Origin: Arthrobacter rhombi
GTDB lineage: Bacteria > Actinomycetota > Actinomycetes > Actinomycetales > Micrococcaceae
DNA: 55,703 nucleotides
Assembly: GCF_900163545.1 (NCBI RefSeq)
Contig: NZ_FUHW01000013.1
Coordinates: 1-55,703 of the forward strand
Direction of reading: 5' to 3'
In this document: piece after piece, positions 43,090 to 49,972 of the stretch
Numbering within the stretch: position 1 is the stretch's first letter
Layout of the letters: each line of letters opens with the position of its first letter
Notes under the pieces: generated by a model
Database searches by the model: none
What the model saw: only the letters and a program-made list of their open reading frames with translations
Told to the model about the DNA's origin: nothing
Made by a program: the position numbers and the translations under genes

Positions 43090-43568
43090 GCGAGAACCCC
43101 ACGGAAAACCGGCTGGCCGAACTCGGTGAGGCAGCCCACCAGGACCTGAATAAGGTGCTTGGCACCGCCCTGGGCGTCGCCCGCGAGCAGCTCGAAACCA
43201 ATGGTGTCTTCCTGCCCTTCGCCATTGGCCTGGAGCCCGACGGCGACGCAGAAGGCGAGTTGCGACTACTGGCCGTCCAGCCGGATGAGAACGAAGAGGA
43301 TCCCGAGGCGGATGTCGACGCCGAGGTCATGATGGATGACCTGGTCACCTTGCTGATCGGGCAGCGCGAGAACTTCGTCGCCGTGGCCCTGGTCTCCGAC
43401 GTGACCCTCCTGCAGGAAGAATCCGACGCCGTCCACGCCCTCGCCGAGCACAGCCTCGGTGGCGCGGTGGCCATCATTCAGCCGTATTCCTCCCCCGCCG
43501 CCGACGGTGGCGAATGGACCTTCGAGGAGCCCGCCCCGGAAGCCGCCGACTTGAGGATCTGGGCCTGA
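43086..43568 (+). CDS. Hypothetical protein coupled to the phosphomannomutase gene
   Basis: This 160-residue acidic soluble protein has a helical N-terminus, a beta-alpha core (VFLPFAIGLEPDGDAEGELR, then ENFVAVALVSDVTLLQEESD) and an acidic tail. I do not recognise the family, and it has no catalytic motif that I can name. It overlaps the mutase gene by ATGA and is therefore translationally coupled. The NsrR-like gene starts 25 bases further on. Confidence 0.7.
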   Translation: MSENPTENRLAELGEAAHQDLNKVLGTALGVAREQLETNGVFLPFAIGLEPDGDAEGELRLLAVQPDENEEDPEADVDAEVMMDDLVTLLIGQRENFVAVALVSDVTLLQEESDAVHALAEHSLGGAVAIIQPYSSPAADGGEWTFEEPAPEAADLRIWA

Positions 43569-43593
43569 TTCTTGCGGGCCGGGCGGCGATGTC

Positions 43594-44034
43594 ATGAGAA
43601 TCAACGCCTTCTCGGATGTCTGCCTGCGACTGCTGATGTTGCTGGCCTCCCGGCCCGACACCCTGCTGAAAACCCGGGACATCGCCGAGGCGATCGATAT
43701 CCCCTATAACCAGGTGTCCAAGGCCGTGCACCGGCTCGGCCAGCTGGGTCACCTGGACGTGAAGCGTGGCCGTACCGGTGGCGTGCAGATCAACCCCTCG
43801 GGTTTATCGCTGGGCGCCGGCACGCTGCTGCGCAGCCTCGAGGGGCAGGGCGACCTCGCCGAATGCACCACCGCCGACGGCGCGGACGCCTGCCCGCTGA
43901 TTGCCGGCTGCCGCCTCCGTACGGCGCTGGGCCGGGCCCAGGAGGCCTTCTACCAGGAGCTGGACCGTTGGCCGATCCGCGATCTTGCCACGTCTCCCGC
44001 GCTCCGCACCCTCCCGTTCCCTACTTTTCCGTAA
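43594..44034 (+). CDS. nsrR: Rrf2-family regulator, NsrR-like
   Basis: This 146-residue protein has the Rrf2 winged helix (FSDVCLRLLMLLASR, then IPYNQVSKAVHRLGQLGHL) and the glycine-rich wing RGRTGGVQI. Three cysteines, C91, C100 and C106 (ECTTADGADACPLIAGC), are placed as Fe-S ligands, though the first gap is wider than the x5 I recall for streptomycete NsrR. NsrR senses nitric oxide through its cluster and releases DNA. It lies just upstream of hmp, the usual NsrR target, with two palindromes between them. Confidence 0.88.
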   Translation: MRINAFSDVCLRLLMLLASRPDTLLKTRDIAEAIDIPYNQVSKAVHRLGQLGHLDVKRGRTGGVQINPSGLSLGAGTLLRSLEGQGDLAECTTADGADACPLIAGCRLRTALGRAQEAFYQELDRWPIRDLATSPALRTLPFPTFP

Positions 44035-44049
44035 CCGATTTGCCCATGT

Positions 44050-44068
44050 TTTCTACAAGGTGTAGAAA
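44050..44068. promoter_or_regulatory. Palindromic operator 1 upstream of hmp
   Basis: TTTCTAC-AAGGT-GTAGAAA is a perfect 7-5-7 inverted repeat. It covers the weak -35 (TTCTAC, 44051-44056) and part of the spacer of the hmp promoter. It is a likely NsrR site. Confidence 0.65.
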
Positions 44069-44073
44069 TGACT

Positions 44074-44079
44074 CATAAT
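44074..44079 (+). promoter_or_regulatory. hmp -10 box
   Basis: CATAAT lies 17 bases after TTCTAC. The predicted transcript would start near 44086. Confidence 0.55.
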
Positions 44080-44101
44080 ACTTGCGGATCAGACGCAAGT
44101 A
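44079..44101. promoter_or_regulatory. Palindromic operator 2 at the hmp transcription start
   Basis: TACTTGCG and CGCAAGTA form a perfect 8-bp inverted repeat around 7 bases. It is centred 31 bp from operator 1 and covers the predicted start site. It may bind NsrR or a second regulator; as RNA it could form a hairpin. Confidence 0.5.
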
Positions 44102-44122
44102 ATTCGACCTCGAGGAGATCCG

Positions 44123-45304
44123 ATGCTCTCAGAAACGTCCCGCCCCGTCGTCCAGGCGACACTTCCCGTGATTGGCGAACGGATCGGTGAGATCACCAAG
44201 AAGTTCTACGCCGGGATGTTTGCGGCACGTCCTGAACTCCTGGACGGCATGTTCAGCCGCGCCAACCAGAAGAACGGAGCCCAGCAGCAGGCCCTGGCCG
44301 GCAGCATCGCCGCCTTCGCCTCGCATCTGGTCGAACACCCCGATTCGCTGCCCGAATCGGTCTTATCCCGGATCGCCCATAAGCACACCTCCTTGGGTAT
44401 CCAGCCTGACCAATACCAAATCGTCTTCGACTACCTCTTCGCGGCCATCGCCGAGGATTTGGGCGACGCGGCCACCGACGAGGTCGTCGCCGCCTGGTCC
44501 GAGGTGTATTGGCTGATGGCCGACGCCCTGGTCAAGATCGAGAAGGGCCTCTATGCCGAACAGGCCAATGACCGGATCTACTCCCCGTGGAAGCTGACCT
44601 CCAAGCAGTCCTCCGGCCTGGATTGCATGACGTTCCGTTTCGAGCCGGCCGACGATACTGCCGTCACGGTGGCCAAGCCCGGCCAGTTCGTGAGCATCCG
44701 CGTGCCGCTGGCCGATGGTCTGCGCCAGTGCCGCCAGTACTCCCTGTCGGATAACGTTGAATCCACCACCGAGCGGGTGCTGACCACCAAGCTCGACGAA
44801 GGCGGGGAGGTTTCCCCCTTCATGCACCGCAACCTCGAGGTCGGCGACGTCGTGGAACTGTCCAACCCCTACGGTGACATCACCCTGGACATGGACGGTG
44901 GCCCCATCGTCATTGCCACCGCGGGTATTGGTTGCACCCCGAGTGCTTCGGCCCTGCAGTCCCTGGTCTCCACGGGATCGGACCGTCAGGTGCTGGTCCT
45001 GCACGCCGAGGCCGTGGAGTCCAACTGGGCGCTGAAGGACCAGATGCTCGCCGCCGTGGAGCAGTTGCCCAATGTCGAGATGCGTCTCTGGCTCGAAGAC
45101 ACCACCGGAACCACCGAGAGCCTGCAGGCCGCCGAGGGGTTCATGAATCTCTCGGGCATCGAACTACCCGAGGATGCCCGGATGTATCTCTGTGGCCCGC
45201 TGCCCTTCATGCGTGCGGTGCGCAGCCAGGCGATCGCCGCGGGCGTGGCACCCACCAACATCCACTACGAGGTCTTCGGCCCCGACCTGTGGCTCGCCGC
45301 CTAG
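44123..45304 (+). CDS. hmp: Flavohaemoglobin (nitric oxide dioxygenase)
   Basis: This 393-residue protein oxidises NO to nitrate with O2 and NAD(P)H. The globin domain (1 to about 145) has Y29 (KKFYAGMF) and the proximal His, H88, in IAHKHTSLG. The FAD domain has CRQYSLSD. The NAD domain has IATAGIGCTPSASALQ and ends YEVFGPDLW. GAGGAG precedes the ATG. It is controlled in all likelihood by the NsrR-like regulator encoded just upstream, through the palindromes over its promoter. Confidence 0.95.
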   Translation: MLSETSRPVVQATLPVIGERIGEITKKFYAGMFAARPELLDGMFSRANQKNGAQQQALAGSIAAFASHLVEHPDSLPESVLSRIAHKHTSLGIQPDQYQIVFDYLFAAIAEDLGDAATDEVVAAWSEVYWLMADALVKIEKGLYAEQANDRIYSPWKLTSKQSSGLDCMTFRFEPADDTAVTVAKPGQFVSIRVPLADGLRQCRQYSLSDNVESTTERVLTTKLDEGGEVSPFMHRNLEVGDVVELSNPYGDITLDMDGGPIVIATAGIGCTPSASALQSLVSTGSDRQVLVLHAEAVESNWALKDQMLAAVEQLPNVEMRLWLEDTTGTTESLQAAEGFMNLSGIELPEDARMYLCGPLPFMRAVRSQAIAAGVAPTNIHYEVFGPDLWLAA

Positions 45305-45338
45305 GCCCGAGCCCGCTGCCCCGGAAGGGGCAGCACAC

Positions 45339-45383
45339 CGGAGCGGCCCGCGAACTGGATGAGCCAGATCGCGGGCCGCTCCG
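45339..45383. terminator. Large hairpin after hmp
   Basis: A perfect 15-bp stem (45339-45353 with 45369-45383) with a 15-base loop lies between hmp and a convergent gene. There is no strong T-tract. Confidence 0.7.
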
Positions 45384-45455
45384 TGACGTTTACACGCTGA
45401 GGGACCCGCAGGAGCTTCCACGGTAGCCACAGCCGTCGTCCTGTCCCGCGGGGGC

Positions 45456-46313
45456 TCAGACCTCATGTTGTAGCCCCGGGACCCTTTCGAGGCGCGGGTG
45501 GACCTCACCGCGTTCGATCCATGCGCGGACCATGGCGTTGAAGAACAGCGGATCCTCGACGCTCCATTGATGGTGCAGTCCCGGAGCCAGGCGGAAGACC
45601 GTATCCTCGCGGATGGCGGCCACATCGGCGAACCCCTTGCGCACCAGGGCCGGTTCCCGGGCCCCGGCCACCATCATCAGACGTTCGGTGTACTCCCCCA
45701 GACCGTCGGGCAGACCGCCTGCCTGGACCTCCTCGAGCATGGCCTTCATGTTCTCCGGGCGGAGGGTCAGCCCATGTTCGGAGTAGAGCCTGCGCGAATT
45801 CGCGGGAATCCCGAAGGCACCCGCCTGGACCTTCCAGAACCATTCGGCATCCCCGAAACGCAGCTGTGCCGCCGTGGAAAGTCGCGTCCCGGCCCCCACC
45901 GGGCGGATCCCTGCCCCGGTGAACAGTGCGCTGGCAAAGAGTTCAGGATGCCGGGCCAGCACCCGCAAGCCCACCACACCACCCAGGGATTGGCCGACCA
46001 GATGGACCCTGCCGTCCTCGACCTCTTCGGCGATGAAGGCCGCGACATCGTCGGCAGCACTATCGAGCCCGGACCAGTCCTCCTCGGCCCGGGCTCCGAA
46101 ACCCGGTAGATGCGGGGTGAAAATCTGATACGCCGGGAACGCTTTGACCTGCGGATCCCACATCCAGTTCGCCACGTTGCCGCCATGGAGGAAGACCAGC
46201 GTCTGGGCCGGTTTACCGTCCATCCGCGGGCGCAACGGCCGGTGGATCTCCGGATAGCCGGCCGGGTCGGGGCGCTCTGCGGCAGCGGGCCGCGCCGTGG
46301 GGCGCTCGTTCAT
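45456..46313 (-). CDS. Alpha/beta-fold hydrolase
   Basis: This 285-residue hydrolase has an oxyanion segment (LVFLHGGNVANWMW), the nucleophile elbow LVGQSLGGVVG and a candidate His in APGLHHQWSVEDP. The substrate is unknown. Its ATG overlaps the stop of the PadR-family gene (ATGA), so regulator and enzyme form a two-gene operon and the hydrolase is the likely regulated product. Confidence 0.85.
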   Translation of the reverse strand: MNERPTARPAAAERPDPAGYPEIHRPLRPRMDGKPAQTLVFLHGGNVANWMWDPQVKAFPAYQIFTPHLPGFGARAEEDWSGLDSAADDVAAFIAEEVEDGRVHLVGQSLGGVVGLRVLARHPELFASALFTGAGIRPVGAGTRLSTAAQLRFGDAEWFWKVQAGAFGIPANSRRLYSEHGLTLRPENMKAMLEEVQAGGLPDGLGEYTERLMMVAGAREPALVRKGFADVAAIREDTVFRLAPGLHHQWSVEDPLFFNAMVRAWIERGEVHPRLERVPGLQHEV

Positions 46314-46837
46314 GGCAGATTCCCTTCGACGGAGTCGAGCCAGGACAGTTCGGCACCGATATGGGCAATGCCGTGATCCAGCGTGGCGGCCATCAGGTAG
46401 CCGCGTCGATCGGTCAGCGCCGCCTCATCCAATTCTGCGCGCAGTGCCCGATACGACAGGTGCAGGTCTTCGGCTTCGATACGGCGTGCCGCGAGCAGTT
46501 CCACGACCTCGTGGCGTTCGAGTTCCCCGGAGAAGAAGATTCGTCCCAGGAAGGGCTCGCGGGCCGGCTGGCGGTCCAACGTTCCGGTCAGCCAGTCCTG
46601 CAACGCCGCCCGACCGGCCTCGGTGATGTGGTGTTCCTGGCGTGCTGGATAGTTTTCCTGTGGCACGGTCTGCACCGTGGCCAGCCCGTCGGCGACCAAC
46701 TGGGCCAGGGTCCGGTAGATCTGCGCCTTATCGGCATTCCAGAAGTGGTTGATGCTCGAGTCGAAGTGTTTCTTCAGGTCGTAGCCGGTCATCGGCGACA
46801 GGCTCAGGAGCCCGAGAATCAAACGTGCGAGGATCAT
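46310..46837 (-). CDS. PadR-family transcriptional regulator
   Basis: This 175-residue protein has the PadR winged helix: LILGLLSLSPMTGYDLKKHF, then KAQIYRTLAQLVADGLATVQ and the HHITEAGRAALQDWL wing. A C-terminal helical dimerisation domain follows, as in PadR-s2 types. PadR proteins usually repress an adjacent gene until a small phenolic or toxic ligand binds. An imperfect inverted repeat lies 22 bases upstream of its ATG. Confidence 0.9.
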   Translation of the reverse strand: MILARLILGLLSLSPMTGYDLKKHFDSSINHFWNADKAQIYRTLAQLVADGLATVQTVPQENYPARQEHHITEAGRAALQDWLTGTLDRQPAREPFLGRIFFSGELERHEVVELLAARRIEAEDLHLSYRALRAELDEAALTDRRGYLMAATLDHGIAHIGAELSWLDSVEGNLP

Positions 46838-46858
46838 GTCTCCATCATGCCAGCCTGC

Positions 46859-46876
46859 TAGGTGAACTATCGCCTA
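46859..46876. promoter_or_regulatory. Candidate PadR operator
   Basis: TAGGTGA-ACTA-TCGCCTA is an inverted repeat with one mismatch in 7 pairs. It lies 22 bases upstream of the PadR-family gene. Confidence 0.4.
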
Positions 46877-46930
46877 TTGGCCCAGCGTGTACCCTCAACT
46901 CCAACTGAAGGCCGTCAGCAGATACATGGG

Positions 46931-46983
46931 GCGGGGAGCCGGCCCGCAGACCATCAGAGAGGGTCCGCGGGCCGGCTCCCCGC
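46931..46983 (-). terminator. Large hairpin after pckG
   Basis: A perfect 17-bp GC-rich stem (46931-46947 with 46967-46983) lies 28 bases past the pckG stop. There is no T-tract. Confidence 0.7.
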
Positions 46984-47011
46984 CCGTCGTGTTCTTCGCT
47001 GCCTGGACCGG

Positions 47012-48856
47012 TTAGGCTCCCAGACGCTGCTTCAATCCGGCCAGCTCATCCTGCAGGGACTGCGGCAGGGACGGCCCGAACTTGGCGTACCATTCCTCGA
47101 TATCGGCCAGCTCCTGCTTCCATTCCTCGGGGTCGACCGTCACGGCCACCTCGAGGTCTTCGGCGGTGAAAGAATCCAGACCGCTCAGATCCATGGAGTC
47201 CCCGGTGGGCACCTTGCCGATCGGGGTGTCTTGGGCATCTGCGATGCCTTCGATGCGTCCAATGATCCACTTCAGCACGCGGGAGTTGTCGCTGAACCCC
47301 GGCCAGGCGAATCCGCCCTCGGGGGTGCGGCGGAACCAGTTGACCAGGAAGATCCGCGGCAGGCGGGCCGGATCGGCCTTGGATTCAATGGAGTCCCAGT
47401 GGCGCAGGTAGTCACCGGCGTCGTACCCGATGAAGGGCAGCATCGCCATCGGGTCGCGGCGAACCCGGCCCACGGCGCCGGCGGCTGCCGCAGTGGTTTC
47501 CGAGGACAGCGTGGAACCCATGAAGATGCCGTTGGTCCATGAGCTGGCCTCGGTCACCAAGGGGATGGTGGTCTTGCGCCGACCACCGAAGAGGATGGCA
47601 TGGATCTCCACCCCTTCGGGGTTGTAGAACTCCTGGGAGAGCATGTCGAGCTGGTCGATCGGGGTGCAGAACCGTGAGTTCGGGTGCGCCGCCTTCGTCC
47701 CGGAGGCAGGAGTCCAGTCGTTGCCGAGCCAGTCGGTCAGGTGTTCGGGGACCTCGTCGGTCATCCCCTCCCACCAGACGCCTCCGTCGTCGGTCAACGC
47801 GACGTTGGTGAAGATGGAGTTGCCCTTGGTGATGGCGCGCATGGCGTTGGGGTTGGTGCTCCAGCCGGTACCCGGGGCGACGCCGAAGAGACCGTATTCG
47901 GGGTTGACGCCCCGCAGTTCGCCTTCTTTGCCGATGCGCATCCAGTTGATGTCATCGCCCAAGGTCTCGGCGGTCCAGCCTTCGATGGTCGGTTCCAGCA
48001 GGGCCAGGTTCGTCTTGCCGCACGCCGAGGGGAAGGCCCCCGCCACGTTGTAGCTTTTGCCCTCGGGACTGGTGAGCTTGAGGATGAGCATATGCTCGGC
48101 CAGCCAGCCTTCGTCCCGGCCCATGACCGAGGCGATCCGCAGGGCAAAGCACTTTTTGCCCAGGAGTGCGTTGCCTCCGTATCCGGAGCCGTAGGACCAG
48201 ATCGCCCGCTCCTCGGGGAAATGGACGATCCATTTCTCGGGGTTGCAGGGCCAGGCGACATCGGTGTCACCGGCTGCGAGCGGGGCGCCGACGGAGTGCA
48301 CCGCGGGCACGAAGAAGGCGTCGCTGGCTTCCATCTTGGCCAGGACGTCGATGCCGATGCGGGCCATGATCCGCATGGAGGCCACGACATAGGCGGAATC
48401 GGTGATCTCCACGCCGAACTGCGGGTGCTCGGCATCGAGCGGGCCCATGACGAAGGGTATGACATACATGGTGCGTCCGCGCATCGATCCGCTGAAGCGT
48501 TCGTTCAGGATCGGCTTCATCTGCTGCGGGTCCATCCAGTTATTGGTGAACCCCGAATCCTGCTCCTCTGTCGAGCAGATGAAGGTACGTTCTTCAACTC
48601 GGGCCACGTCCTTGGGGTCCGAGAAGGCGGCGAAGGAGTTGGGGAACTTCGCCTCATTTAGTCTCACGAGAGTACCGGCGTCGACCAGCTCGGCGGTGAG
48701 GCGGTCGACCTCCTGTTGGCTCCCGTCGACCCAGTGGACACTCTCCGGCTGCGTGAGCTCCACAATGTCGCCGACCCAGGCCAGTAGCTTTGCGTGGGTC
48801 GTCGGTGCGGTCTGACGCTCTGCGTCGAGAACCGTTTGATCGGAGCGCTCGCTCAT
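47012..48856 (-). CDS. pckG: Phosphoenolpyruvate carboxykinase (GTP)
   Basis: This 614-residue gluconeogenic enzyme converts oxaloacetate and GTP to PEP, GDP and CO2. The P-loop reads [15 protein letters not shown] with the hyper-reactive Cys. Other family blocks are [37 protein letters not shown] and the C-terminal [16 protein letters not shown] 48856 ([13 protein letters not shown]) is preferred over one five codons upstream because GGAGGG sits 7 bases before it. A CRP/GlxR-type site lies about 150 bases upstream. Confidence 0.96.
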   Translation of the reverse strand: MSERSDQTVLDAERQTAPTTHAKLLAWVGDIVELTQPESVHWVDGSQQEVDRLTAELVDAGTLVRLNEAKFPNSFAAFSDPKDVARVEERTFICSTEEQDSGFTNNWMDPQQMKPILNERFSGSMRGRTMYVIPFVMGPLDAEHPQFGVEITDSAYVVASMRIMARIGIDVLAKMEASDAFFVPAVHSVGAPLAAGDTDVAWPCNPEKWIVHFPEERAIWSYGSGYGGNALLGKKCFALRIASVMGRDEGWLAEHMLILKLTSPEGKSYNVAGAFPSACGKTNLALLEPTIEGWTAETLGDDINWMRIGKEGELRGVNPEYGLFGVAPGTGWSTNPNAMRAITKGNSIFTNVALTDDGGVWWEGMTDEVPEHLTDWLGNDWTPASGTKAAHPNSRFCTPIDQLDMLSQEFYNPEGVEIHAILFGGRRKTTIPLVTEASSWTNGIFMGSTLSSETTAAAAGAVGRVRRDPMAMLPFIGYDAGDYLRHWDSIESKADPARLPRIFLVNWFRRTPEGGFAWPGFSDNSRVLKWIIGRIEGIADAQDTPIGKVPTGDSMDLSGLDSFTAEDLEVAVTVDPEEWKQELADIEEWYAKFGPSLPQSLQDELAGLKQRLGA

Positions 48857-49003
48857 GTCCATTCCCTCCATTGGGCTTGTACTGGTCCCTCGATGCTAGG
48901 ACGGGGCCGCTAGGCTCTGGAGGTGATGCGGATCGCTTGCCGCCCCGACGGGAGGCCCGGCAGCCGTTCTTCCCCGGATTCGCGGGGTTTCAAACGACCT
49001 TAC

Positions 49004-49019
49004 TGTGATTAAGATCACA
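49004..49019. promoter_or_regulatory. CRP/GlxR-type site upstream of pckG
   Basis: TGTGATTAAGATCACA fits the consensus TGTGA-N6-TCACA exactly. It lies in the pckG/tRNA-Arg intergenic region. Confidence 0.65.
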
Positions 49020-49031
49020 TAGACCGGTCTA
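49020..49031. promoter_or_regulatory. Perfect palindrome beside the CRP-type site
   Basis: TAGACCGGTCTA is a perfect 12-bp palindrome directly abutting the CRP-type site. It may be an operator for an unknown factor. Confidence 0.35.
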
Positions 49032-49101
49032 GTTGTATTGTGAATCATCCGGGCACCCCCTTCGAGGGAACCTCCGATTTTGCGCCGCCGCCAACTGTCT
49101 G

Positions 49102-49107
49102 TATAGT
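49102..49107 (+). promoter_or_regulatory. tRNA-Arg -10 box
   Basis: TATAGT lies 32 bases before the tRNA. A TTGCGC 16 bases upstream may be its -35. Confidence 0.5.
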
Positions 49108-49139
49108 TATTCGAGGTCAGCGGCGGTGTCGCAGACCGA

Positions 49140-49216
<77 letters not shown>

Positions 49217-49224
49217 CAGAAAAA

Positions 49225-49249
49225 AGCCTCGCTTCGGCGGGGCTTTTTT
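49225..49249 (+). terminator. Rho-independent terminator after tRNA-Arg
   Basis: AGCCTCGC-TTCG-GCGGGGCT is an 8-bp stem with a UUCG-type tetraloop, followed by a T-run. Confidence 0.9.
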
Positions 49250-49289
49250 GTGCGTACCCCCGATGCGGCGAAAACCACATCATCACTAA

Positions 49290-49318
49290 TTGAACTGACC
49301 GGTCAGTTCGATTAGCAT
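49290..49318 (+). promoter_or_regulatory. Promoter with embedded TetR operator
   Basis: A -35 TTGAAC (49290-49295) and a -10 TAGCAT (49313-49318) are 17 bases apart. A perfect 18-bp palindrome, GAACTGACCGGTCAGTTC (49292-49309), fills the -35 and spacer. Six bases separate the -10 from the GTG of the next gene, so the mRNA is probably leaderless and shut off when the site is occupied. The TetR gene at the end of the operon is the obvious binder. Confidence 0.75.
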
Positions 49319-49324
49319 GGTGGA

Positions 49325-49972
49325 GTGCTCATTGCAGACGAACTTTCCATCCAGGGCCGCCACGCGCCGCTCGTGGACTCCACCAGCCTCAAGGTGGCCT
49401 CCGGCGAACTGCTCCTGGTCCACGCCGAGCCGCAGACCACCCGGACCGCCTTGGCCCTGGCACTCAGCGCCCGCATGCGTCCCGACGCCGGCACGGTGGC
49501 CTGGAATGGCGATCCGGCTCTGGAGGTGGTGCGCAGCATCAGCATGATCGTCGACTCCCCCGAGATCAACGAACCAGAGGCCCATCTGAAGGTCAAGGAT
49601 CTGGTCTCCGAGGATTTGGCACTGCACCCCGGGCCGTTCTGGCGCCGCAGCAGCATCGAAGCCTGGCTCGAACGCCACCACCTGACCCATCTGGCCGGTG
49701 AATTCGTCGATGCCATCGATCCGCTGGATCGCCAGCGGATCCTCACGCATCTGGCCCTGGAAGGGCACGACACCTCCCTGCTGGTCTTCGATACCCCCGA
49801 TCGGCACGGCATCAACGACGGGGAATGGGTCGCCCATCTGGAACAGACGGCGGAAGGGCGCCGGCAACCGGCGATCATCGCCGTCGTACGCACCGTCCCC
49901 ACCGAGTGGACCGGCCCGGTGGCAGAAGCCGGCGCAGATAACCTCCCCCACCCCACGGAGTCCCCCGAATGA
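49325..49972 (+). CDS. Degenerate ABC-transporter ATPase-like protein
   Basis: This 215-residue protein has the outline of an ABC ATPase but altered catalytic motifs. The Walker A position reads AEPQTTRT (34-41), with Arg for Lys and no glycines. The signature region is DPLDRQRILTHLAL, keeping only RQR. Walker B is SLLVFDTPD (151-159) with Thr157 where the catalytic Glu should be. ATP hydrolysis by the usual mechanism is doubtful. It overlaps the YhgE/Pip gene by ATGA, so it may be a structural partner of that membrane protein. Confidence 0.75.
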   Translation: MLIADELSIQGRHAPLVDSTSLKVASGELLLVHAEPQTTRTALALALSARMRPDAGTVAWNGDPALEVVRSISMIVDSPEINEPEAHLKVKDLVSEDLALHPGPFWRRSSIEAWLERHHLTHLAGEFVDAIDPLDRQRILTHLALEGHDTSLLVFDTPDRHGINDGEWVAHLEQTAEGRRQPAIIAVVRTVPTEWTGPVAEAGADNLPHPTESPE

